Positions 1 to 7,228 of a DNA stretch of 23,298 nucleotides are shown here, piece by piece (the first letter of the stretch is position 1; each line of letters begins with the position of its first letter). The notes beneath the pieces are model-generated. The model was not told where the DNA came from. It ran no database searches and worked only from the letters and a program-made list of their open reading frames with translations. A program made the translations under genes and the position numbers. Source of the stretch: Paulinella micropora (taxonomy: Eukaryota > Cercozoa > Imbricatea > Euglyphida > Paulinellidae); NCBI GenBank assembly GCA_019918135.1, contig WBZZ01003632.1, positions 70,001-93,298 on the forward strand, given 5' to 3'.

Positions 1-240
1 TCCTTATTCCTTCGCTTGAACTGTGATATTGTCAATGTAGTTACCAACTGTGTCAGCAGTGTTTTCCTATCGTGATTCAGTCTCGTAATCTTTTGCTGCT
101 TCGTCCAGGCAGGTTAGGACAGTTTTGCAATTCATTAAATAAGTCTGAGATTGAATTCATTCTTGAAAACAAATCGAAGGTGTGACATCTATATAGATCT
201 GGCCAGATTCACAACCAAAAAAAATTTTTCACTACAAGTA
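1..240. other. AT-rich unique sequence, no gene seen
   Basis: No convincing ORF, RNA gene or repeat is visible. The stretch lacks the TAGTG-N5-CACTA motif that starts just to its right. A 22-codon leftward ORF is present but too short to support. Confidence 0.5.
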
Positions 241-1776
241 CGGAATATCATCACTAAATTTTTTTTAGTGATGAGCACTAAACTTTTTTAGTGATGCATC
301 ACTAAAAAAAGTTAGTGCTGGATCACTTAAAATAAGACAAAAATTGTGTGATCATCACTACGGCCTCCGGTATCCTGAATGTAGTGATTTCACTACGCTT
401 GACCCTAGATTCTCCCTCATCACTTACCCAGGTAGTGATGAGCACTACCTGAAAATGGAAGTGTTTCCGGTTTTAACAGTCGACCGTTACGCAAAAGTTA
501 GTGATTTTAGTGATGAGCACTTAATAAGTGATTATCACTAAAAAGTGAGTGCCCATCACTACATATTTAGTGACTGTCACTAGCAAGCACTGCTAGAACT
601 CGACTTGTGAAAAATAAAAAAAAATTAGTGATGGTTACTAAAAAAATGTAGTGATAATCACTAGAATCACTACAATTTTTGGAATTATGCATCAGTAAAA
701 ATCTAGTGATGATCACTAACAAATTAGTGACGGTCACTAGCAACGGTTTTGAATGTATCTTGCAGGTGTCTGTAGTGATCGTCACTAGAATATGAGTGCC
801 CATCACTACAACATGAGTGCCAATCACTTGCTCGTCACTGAATGGTACTGAGGAAGCAAAAATTTTAATAAGTAGACGAAACGTAATGCAGATCACTAGA
901 AAAGATCGTGTCGATCACTAAACAAATTAGTTCAAACAAAAAAGTTGGTAGTGATGATCACTACATTTTAGGGTTCATCACTAACCAAGTAATGATAGGT
1001 AGTGATGAGCACTACAGTGATGTAGTGATCGTCACTAACAAAAGGTAGTGATGGTCACTACACCATCGTAGTGCTCATCACTGCATCCTGTTAGTGATAA
1101 TCACTACAAATGTAGTGCTCATCACTACTCAGTGACTGTTGTAGTGCTCATCACTACATCCTGTTAGTGATGATCACTATACAAATGTAGTGCTCATCAC
1201 TAACTGTTGTTAGTGATCATGATCACTAACTGTTATTAGTGATGATCACTAGATATGTAGTGCTCGTCACTAACTGTTGTTAGTGATGGACCACTAAACA
1301 CCTGTAGTGCCCGTCACTACTCTTGGGAGTGATGGGAACTACAGTTATGTAGTGCTCATCACTATACTTGGCTGGTAACAGTGACTTTAGTTGTAGTGAG
1401 CCATCGCCACAATAATTAGTTAAGTGACAGTCACTACAGTCATAGTACTCATCACTATAAAAAAATTAGTAATTACAACTGCAATGCTTAGTGATGATCA
1501 CTACAACTGCAGTGATGAGTACTATAACTGTAGTGACAATCACTTAACTAATTATTGTGGCGATGGCTCACTACTACTGAAGTCACTGTTACCAGCCAAG
1601 TGTAGTGATGAGCACTAAATAACTGTAGTTCCCATCACTCCCAAGTGTAGTGACGGGCACTACAGGTGTCTAGTGGTCATCGCTAACAACAGGTAGTGAC
1701 AAGCACTACATATTTAGTGATCATCACTAACAACAGGTTGTAGTGATCAGCACTAGCCATGTAGTGATAGCCACTA
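241..1776. repeat. Array of TAGTG-N5-CACTA palindromic 15-mers
   Basis: Roughly 45-50 copies, counted by eye, of a dyad-symmetric motif occur about every 20-45 bp. The half-sites TAGTG and CACTA are nearly constant. The 5-bp centre varies, most often ATGAT, or CTCAT and its reverse complement ATGAG. A few copies have a 4-, 6- or 8-bp centre or one mutated half-site. The spacers are AT-rich and mostly unrelated. Short ORFs here (344-541, 567-896, 1424-1618) are translated repeat (runs of Ser-Asp-Glu-His) and are not genes. The constant half-sites suggest recognition by a dimeric DNA-binding protein, for example a regulator, a replication or partition protein, or a transposase, but no candidate binder is identified. 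It could also be a self-propagating palindrome family. Confidence 0.9.
1209..1770. repeat. Long imperfect inverted repeat, arms about 250 bp
   Basis: The left arm (about 1209-1456) is matched in reverse complement by 1511 to about 1770, around a 54-bp centre (1457-1510). Matching landmarks include unique spacer sequence as well as the 15-mer motif. GCCATCGCCACAATAATTAG at 1410-1429 pairs with its complement near 1542-1563, and CTTGGCTGGTAACAGTGACT pairs with its complement near 1580-1600. Because spacers match too, this is an inverted duplication of one array segment and not a by-product of motif density. It could extrude as a cruciform. Confidence 0.85.
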
Positions 1777-2047
1777 CAAGTAATGAGTGATCAAAGAAAG
1801 TGCTAACAACCTGTCAACCTGTCCTGACGATCATTTCCTGGCGATCATTTCTGCCCGCTTTGTACTTGGCTTACCGCTTTCACTCTTCGGGCGCTTGACA
1901 CGTTGTGTTGCGACCGTCTGCATTCTTTCCTTTGGATTATGAACTTTGCATGGCCATGCCGTTGCAGATGCTGCCAGTATTTTTGGTCATTTTTAAATAT
2001 TTAGGCTTCGTATGTGTGTCCCAGCGCCAATTATAAGCAACTTCTAC
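1777..2047. other. Spacer between palindrome array and first gene
   Basis: No gene or array motif seen. It lies just 3' of the leftward gene ending at 2048. A short direct repeat (GATCATTTCCTGGCGATCATTTC) is visible near 1828-1850. This is the boundary between the AT-richer repeat tract and the GC-rich gene-bearing DNA. Confidence 0.5.
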
Positions 2048-2863
2048 CTATGTGACATCGTCAAACAAGCCCTCGAAAAACTCGCTACTGTCGGTGCTGG
2101 GCAGGCTGTACACCACCAACCGTTGCGGGGGGCGGCTGCCTGCGGGCAGCGCCGCGTTGAATCGGGCGCGCAGGCTCTCTGGTAAATTTTCTAGGTCGAG
2201 CACTACCTCGGACTCGACGTCCAGGTACTTGCGCCTGAGCGCCTCGTTCTGGCACGCGCGGGACAGGCAGTCCCGCACCGCGCGCTGCAAACGCCCCGCC
2301 ACCAACGGCGGCCAAACGTCAGTGCAGAGACGCGCCAGACTGTCCGGGTTGTCCCGCGCTTCGTGCAACCGCCGCAGCAAGGCATCGTCGACTTGCGCGT
2401 TGAAGCACTGGCGGAAGACGCGGAGTACCAGGTCCTGCCTCAGCCAGTCCGCAGGGCCGAACAGCTGCCAGCAATGCGAGAACTGCTGCCAGGCGTCATT
2501 GGTAGGCAGGTTCCTGGCGATCTCGTCAAACACGTCGTCTGGCACGGACAGACCTGGCGGCGGCGGCGCCGCTAGCCTGCGCGACCAGCAGCTTCTGCAC
2601 CGGACCAGCACGGTTCTCTTGTCCCACCACTGGTTTATGAGTTCGAACGCCCAGTCGCAATACCGCGCCAGGCGCAGCAGGCAGCCGCGCTGACTACTGG
2701 GCAACAGCAGCCGCGCGTTGCTGTCGCGGGCGTACCTAGTCAGAAAGTCGAGCGCGGCCCGCACCTGCGCGCGGGTAGGGTTTGGGTCGTTATTGTTGAG
2801 CACAAACAGTGGCCCCGGCGCGCTGGACAGGCCCGGCGGCGGCGCGTCCCCCGCCAACTCCAT
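2048..2863 (-). CDS. Hypothetical protein, possibly F-box-like (271 aa)
   Basis: An intact leftward ORF with GC-rich codons. The first ATG on the strand is at 2863; a GTG three codons further out is in frame but an unlikely start in a eukaryotic-type gene. The product is soluble, with no signal peptide or membrane segment. A proline-rich joint (about residues 98-104) precedes a stretch reading VPDDVFDEIARNL, followed by helices with Trp and Cys/His. That spacing loosely resembles the start of an F-box, so an adaptor role is possible but not shown. The C-terminus is acidic (EFFEGLFDDVT). The upstream side (2864-2890) is AT-rich and could hold the promoter. The next leftward gene upstream ends at 3280. 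Function unknown. Confidence 0.72.
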   Translation of the reverse strand: MELAGDAPPPGLSSAPGPLFVLNNNDPNPTRAQVRAALDFLTRYARDSNARLLLPSSQRGCLLRLARYCDWAFELINQWWDKRTVLVRCRSCWSRRLAAPPPPGLSVPDDVFDEIARNLPTNDAWQQFSHCWQLFGPADWLRQDLVLRVFRQCFNAQVDDALLRRLHEARDNPDSLARLCTDVWPPLVAGRLQRAVRDCLSRACQNEALRRKYLDVESEVVLDLENLPESLRARFNAALPAGSRPPQRLVVYSLPSTDSSEFFEGLFDDVT

Positions 2864-3279
2864 GTGACACACAATTTATTTTAAGGTCGGCCAAAGGGTG
2901 GCCAAAAAAAAGAAGGAACGCCGGAAATTACGATACTTTCGCATCTGGCGCGAAATTCGCCGGGGGTCCGGATTTTCAAACCAAACATCAGTCGCCACTT
3001 CTTTTTTTTACGAGCACCAATGGGCGGGCGGGGGAAAAGAAATTAGCGTGGCCTCGGCCCCCCCCCCATCCACTTGCGGGGGCGGGGGTCCCGCTGCGGT
3101 GTCTTTCCCCCCCCCCCCCTGTCCCTACGCGCCAGCCCCCTCTCGAACACGAGTTCAACTTTCTTTAACAAAAAAAAACCTTGACATTTTACAAGACTTC
3201 GTCCGCTGATATTAACAACTAAGCAAGAGTGAACAGCGTTTCTTTTTTTTACAGTCTGTTCCAGCAAGACCTCCTCAAC
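2864..3279. other. Intergenic, with C homopolymers
   Basis: This is the 5' region of the gene starting at 2863 and the 3' region of the gene ending at 3280. It contains C runs near 3059-3067 and 3107-3119 and several A/T runs. Overlapping ORFs on both strands here (for example 2898-3209, which needs a GTG start) are proline-rich or low complexity and are not credible. Confidence 0.5.
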
Positions 3280-4818
3280 TCAGGCATAGAGAAAGTCGCA
3301 GGGCAGGCCGCGCTCTTGCCAGAACGCACGCGATTCTGCACAGTCGCCCAGGCGTGCGAACCGCAGTCGTTCCGCGATCTCGTCTGCCTTCTTGCACAGG
3401 CCGTCGGGCTCGTCCAGCGTGAACAGAAACACCTGTTCTCGGTCGACGACCTCGGTGAACAGCATGTCACGCACCTCGCGGTAGTGTGCCGTCTGTTCGA
3501 AGAAGTCGCTCGTGTCCGTGGCCTGCGCAAAATTGACGAACGCCTCCAGGTAGATGCACAGATGCCCTAGGCACACCTGGGTCGACGCGCGAGTTCTGCG
3601 TGGCAGCCTCAGACACATCACGGCCGCGACGCCAGCCATGATGCGCTGCCAGGTGCGGGTCCCGAAGTGTTTCGCGACCTGTGCATCCGACAGTCTCAGC
3701 ACCGCCCGTGCCGCGCGCTGCAGTTCTGCTAGCGCCACCGGCGCCGCCCTGGCATTCGCGTCGGCTCGCCCCGACGCTGTCAAACACATGCTGCCGTCGT
3801 GGCCAGTCAGAGCTTGCGCTCGTGCGTCAAACACCCTGCGGAACTCGCTCGTCCCGTAGCCCGACAGAAAGCGCGCCATGTCCTCCGGGAACGCTCGGCC
3901 CAGGGTACGCATCAACGTCATTTTGTCCTTGATTGTCACGGTGGCTGACACGACCTCTCGGAGCTCGAGCCCCAGAAAGGCCCGCCTACGAGCGAACGCC
4001 TCGTCCTGGGCCGCGCGCACTGCGATGACCATGTCTCGCTTGGAGATTTCGAGGTCTTTCGAGGTTACGGTGAGCTGCTGCTCGCTCTTGTTTAGTTGGA
4101 TCTGGTAATCCAACTCCTTCTGCACCAGCGTGTTCTTCAGTTCCGAGTGCTGCAGCTGCAGTTGCAAAAAGTCGTTGTTGCGGCTCTGCAGGGCCAACTT
4201 CAACTCGAGCACCTCGTTCGCGCCGTCCTCCGAGTCGGAATCCGCGTGCTTCGATCGCTTGAAACAGCTCAGGGCCGCCTTGCGAGTGGACGACGACACT
4301 TCCTTGCGCTTGACGGCATACACTGCTTCCGTGTCACGATCACCGTTGAGCGTTCTCGAATAAAGTTGTGCCATTTCACTCCTCAGCGCTTTGCCCTGGG
4401 GCAGCTGTGCCAAAAGCTTGAGAATTTCCGGCTGGGTGGCCACCGGGACGGCTCGGCCGGACCCTCTGCCATTTGCCGGGAATTTGTGCATATTATACAC
4501 AAAGCTGATGTTCTCAGCTTTATCAGCACTGCCCGGCCGGGAGATTTGGCGCAATAAATGATCCCAGGTATTGCGGGCCTGGCGCGGAGTGCACCGCAAA
4601 ACGAGGCCAATAACCTCCTTAATTGCAAATTTCCCGTCGACAGTGCATCTGATACCGTTGGAGCGCAAAAATGCTTCCGTGTAATTTTTCAAAATTGGCA
4701 TTTCATCGAGGGCCACTTTTGCATCCCCCAAACGCGGCGCCTCGACAGAAGCCTTGTTTTCGACGGTTGAGAGCGCGCTGGTGACCGGCTCGACGGCCTT
4801 AACATCTTCCGTGGACAT
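3280..4818 (-). CDS. BRO-N/KilA-N-like protein with central coiled coil (512 aa)
   Basis: An intact 512-codon leftward ORF with a good ATG at 4818. Residues about 54-160 form an N-terminal domain with the order seen in BRO-N/KilA-N-type proteins of large DNA viruses: a helix-rich segment (PRQARNTWDHLL, near 78-89), a KFPANGRGSGRAVPV loop (near 112-126), then a segment ending SRTLNGD near 160. The assignment is from pattern recall, not a search. A basic, Ser-rich linker with a possible nuclear signal (about 168-192) leads into a Gln/Leu/Lys-rich coiled coil (about 200-285). The C-terminal 220 residues are mostly helical and unrecognised. In this family the N-terminal domain is generally thought to bind nucleic acid, so a DNA-linked role is the best guess. 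It could instead be a structural coiled-coil protein. Confidence 0.85.
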   Translation of the reverse strand: MSTEDVKAVEPVTSALSTVENKASVEAPRLGDAKVALDEMPILKNYTEAFLRSNGIRCTVDGKFAIKEVIGLVLRCTPRQARNTWDHLLRQISRPGSADKAENISFVYNMHKFPANGRGSGRAVPVATQPEILKLLAQLPQGKALRSEMAQLYSRTLNGDRDTEAVYAVKRKEVSSSTRKAALSCFKRSKHADSDSEDGANEVLELKLALQSRNNDFLQLQLQHSELKNTLVQKELDYQIQLNKSEQQLTVTSKDLEISKRDMVIAVRAAQDEAFARRRAFLGLELREVVSATVTIKDKMTLMRTLGRAFPEDMARFLSGYGTSEFRRVFDARAQALTGHDGSMCLTASGRADANARAAPVALAELQRAARAVLRLSDAQVAKHFGTRTWQRIMAGVAAVMCLRLPRRTRASTQVCLGHLCIYLEAFVNFAQATDTSDFFEQTAHYREVRDMLFTEVVDREQVFLFTLDEPDGLCKKADEIAERLRFARLGDCAESRAFWQERGLPCDFLYA

Positions 4819-5218
4819 CTTGGAGGCCAGACAGCTTGGTCGATTATGAATTGTTTTTAATGGAAAAACAAAGTAGTCAAACTTTTCGTTTTGGGGCGTG
4901 TCCTCCCCCCCTCCCTCTTTATCTTAGATTGCACAGATTTTTTTTAAAGGTTTCTTTGGCGGGGGGGAGGGGCGGGGGAGTGGAGGAGCGGAATCTCCAG
5001 TAGCAAAAAGAAATCCCCTTCTACATTTTGCCGCCCGCTCCTCTCTCTCTCCCCACCCTCCCCGGGGCCTTTCTAAAAACGTGTGTTTTTATTTTACATT
5101 CTGTTTTTCCTTTCTTTCTCTCTCTCCCCCGGGCTTTCCGCACCTCGCCAAGAATTAGGCTGGGTTTTTTGCTGCGTCTTTGGTGCGGGGTTTGTTTAGG
5201 GGGGGCCGGGCTTTTCTT
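4819..5218. other. Intergenic, pyrimidine/purine tracts
   Basis: Holds the 5' side of the leftward gene starting at 4818, with AT-rich sequence near 4850-4870, C and G homopolymers near 4908-4970, and CT-rich simple sequence near 5039-5135. The ORF at 5028-5225 needs a non-ATG start and is low complexity. No gene is supported. Confidence 0.5.
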
Positions 5219-5560
5219 TCAATAAAAAACGGTGGCGCGGACGCTGCGACGGGCCGAGGGCGCGAGGAGCGCGCGGGCGAGCCGGCACGCCAGGCCCCAG
5301 CAAGATGTCAAGAGTAGCACCGCCGCGCCCCACAGCGCCAACGAAACAGCCCCGCCGCCTCCCCCGCCTGCGGTTGTAGCCAGGGTGGCGGAAAACGCGG
5401 CCGCGCTGGCCTTGGCGCCCAGCGTGCTAGCTAACATCACACAACAGAACAGCGCGTGTGTATCAGCAACATGATCCCTTTTTCTGTCCTCGCTAGCCTG
5501 TCTCTCTCTCTCCCAGTCCGCACCCGTAGCAGCGGCCATCACCACCGTGAGCAGAGGCAT
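5219..5560 (-). CDS. Possible small membrane protein (113 aa)
   Basis: The open frame extends further right, but that part is translated poly-C/poly-G spacer. The first credible start is the ATG at 5560 (MPLLTVVMAAATGADW). After a charged stretch (about residues 16-32) come two hydrophobic segments (about 35-58 and 72-95), separated by a Gly-rich turn. The tail is basic. This is consistent with a two-pass membrane protein. Against it, the sequence is alanine-rich and high in GC, where open frames occur by chance, and an overlapping plus-strand frame is also open. No family recognised and no clear poly(A) signal downstream. Confidence 0.4.
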   Translation of the reverse strand: MPLLTVVMAAATGADWERERQASEDRKRDHVADTHALFCCVMLASTLGAKASAAAFSATLATTAGGGGGGAVSLALWGAAVLLLTSCWGLACRLARALLAPSARRSVRATVFY

Positions 5561-6191
5561 GTTTTTTCGTCCGGGGGTTTTTTGATAAGACGCTTTTTCC
5601 CCTCCCCTGCTTTCTTCCCCCGTCCTTTTTTTTGCCCTTGCGACTGGCCCCCCCCCCGGGCTGGAGGGGAGGGGGGGGGGCCGCCTTACCCCGCCCCAAA
5701 AAAAAGGAAATGAGATGGGGGGGGGGGGGGGAAATCTCCTCTCTTTCGGGAGAGTTTTGAGGAGAGCATGGCTCTTAAACCGTGAGGGTGAACAGAAAAA
5801 CGGAAGAAGGAGTCTGAGGAGCAGCACAGCTCACCCCTCCCTCTCGCACCTCTGGCTGTGTTTAGATTTTTTTACGCGGCTATTTGTCCTCCCCGCGTGT
5901 TGGCGGATTGGTTACACATAGGATGCGCCTGATTTTCACCAGGGTGAGAGCCATAACCCTGACCCCCGCGGTTTGCTGGAGACACTAAATGCCGCTATGT
6001 CAACCATGAATCTAGATCTAGCCCTTGATCGAGTTAGAAACGTCGCGCTGAGCCAAAAAGATTAAAAAAAAGATATCTTCTGTCCTCAACTACTTTAATG
6101 AATTCTTTTTTAAAATTTCCGGGGGGAGCGGCCGGAAGCAGGCATGGGCAGGGGACCCAGCTGCGTAGTAGCAGTGCTAAGATTTGCAGAG
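5561..6191. other. Intergenic with long G tracts
   Basis: Contains C and G runs near 5650-5692 and a G tract of about 14 near 5717-5730, then a unique stretch (5900-6030) with a weak hairpin (CAGGGTGAGAGCCATAACCCTG, near 5940-5961). TTTAAT at 6094-6099 reads ATTAAA leftward and may be the poly(A) signal of the gene ending at 6192. Two ORFs (5715-5921 plus, 6034-6240 minus) look like chance. Confidence 0.5.
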
Positions 6192-6851
6192 TCAGTTCAC
6201 TTGCGACTTTCTTGCGCTTGCCACCAAGGCGTTTCTGCATTCGGCTAAACGGTTGAACAGAGCATTCAACTCGGCACGGTACACGTCCTCCGAGATCAGG
6301 ACCGAATCGAGACCACGCGTCAGAATTTCCAGGGACTTATCGCTGAGCGGGGCGGGTACGTTGGAAATGTCAGCTTTAGCTAGCTCCTGCCTGGCATCGC
6401 AAAACCTGGTGATCAGGCGTTTCACACACACCTGCCGCAAACGATAAAGAATTTCCTTTTGCCAGTCCATGCAGCCTTCCATCCAGCGTAGGTATCTCTC
6501 GATCGCAGCCCCTGATTCCGCTACTAGGCTGTCCGGCAGAAACTTGGTCGACCAGGGCGCAAAAGATTCCAAGGGAGGGCCACAGGACACCGAGGGGAGC
6601 ATGTAGGACCAGAAATACGCGAATTCCTCGTCAAAGAATTCCTCGTACAGTTTTTCGACCTCCTCGTCAAACGACCTAGTAAACTGCTGGAACTGCGTTA
6701 ACGTAGTCTGGTAATCGAGCCGGAGCTTGACCAGGGCTTCGTCGGGTCGTGGGGTTGATGCGTCTTCGTTGGCCAACAGCTTGGCGCGTTTAGCCGCACG
6801 GGCTGCTCGGGCGGACACACGTTGTCGGCTTCGTTGGGCGGCGGAGAGCAT
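6192..6851 (-). CDS. Hypothetical helical protein (219 aa)
   Basis: Intact leftward ORF from an ATG at 6851. The first 30 residues are Arg/Ala-rich (RVSARAARAAKRAKLL), as in a nuclear-localisation or nucleic-acid-contacting tail. The rest is predicted helical, with an acidic, aromatic segment (EEFFDEEFAYFWSYM, about residues 69-83) and several Trp and Cys residues. There is no signal peptide or membrane segment. Transcription signals agree with the call: a TATA-like element about 60-67 bp upstream (6912-6918) and ATTAAA about 90 bp past the stop. It is divergent from the Sel1 gene. I do not recognise the family. Confidence 0.8.
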   Translation of the reverse strand: MLSAAQRSRQRVSARAARAAKRAKLLANEDASTPRPDEALVKLRLDYQTTLTQFQQFTRSFDEEVEKLYEEFFDEEFAYFWSYMLPSVSCGPPLESFAPWSTKFLPDSLVAESGAAIERYLRWMEGCMDWQKEILYRLRQVCVKRLITRFCDARQELAKADISNVPAPLSDKSLEILTRGLDSVLISEDVYRAELNALFNRLAECRNALVASARKSQVN

Positions 6852-7228
6852 GTCGGAAGATCAACGGAAATCTAAACAACACAATGGCGCACACACACAC
6901 ACACACGAGACAAATATACCCCCCCGCTTTTTCAAGTGATCAGGGCTTGCCACACACAACGCATTTTTTTTAAAAAGGCCTTCCCCCTCACAAACCCACA
7001 CACCCTCGCGCCTTCCTCCAATGTAAGCATAAACCCACTCCCAATAAAAAGCCGGATTGAAACGGGGGGGGGGGATTTTAGGGCAAAAAAGGGGGGGGGC
7101 CAAGAGCCGGCAAAAAAAAAGGAGAGAGGGGGGGGGGGCCTAGAAACGCAAACCCGCAAAAAGGTGGCAACGGAACGGAGGGAGAGAGGGCAGGGGCTTC
7201 AGAAGAAGGAGTGAACCCAAGAAAGGCG
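6852..7228. other. Divergent promoter region with G tracts and CA repeat
   Basis: Separates the leftward gene (start 6851) from the rightward Sel1 gene (start 7229). It holds a CA repeat, a C8 run near 6919, and three G runs near 7064-7073, 7091-7099 and 7129-7138, with A runs between. Four nearby G runs could form G-quadruplexes on the plus strand. No convincing TATA box serves the Sel1 gene. Confidence 0.55.
6912..6918 (-). promoter_or_regulatory. TATA-like element (TATATTT)
   Basis: Read leftward, TATATTT lies just downstream of a G8 run and 61-67 bp before the ATG at 6851. A CA dinucleotide repeat (about 6889-6906) lies between it and the start codon. Confidence 0.5.

Noticed and set aside
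344..1618. ORFs of about 65-109 codons inside the palindrome array
   Set aside because: They are translations of the TAGTG-N5-CACTA motif and its spacers (repeated Ser-Asp-Glu-His), with no codon bias or independent protein character.
241..1776. CRISPR array or telomere
   Set aside because: Spacers vary in length and sequence without unit regularity, repeats are dyad-symmetric with variable centres, and there are no cas genes or head-to-tail short telomeric units.
2052..2693. 213-codon plus-strand ORF opposite the first gene
   Set aside because: It mirrors the GC-rich leftward gene; the product is Arg/Ser-rich without domain pattern, as expected of an antisense shadow.
5028..5225. 65-codon plus-strand ORF
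   Set aside because: Needs a non-ATG start, lies in CT-rich spacer and has no supporting signal.
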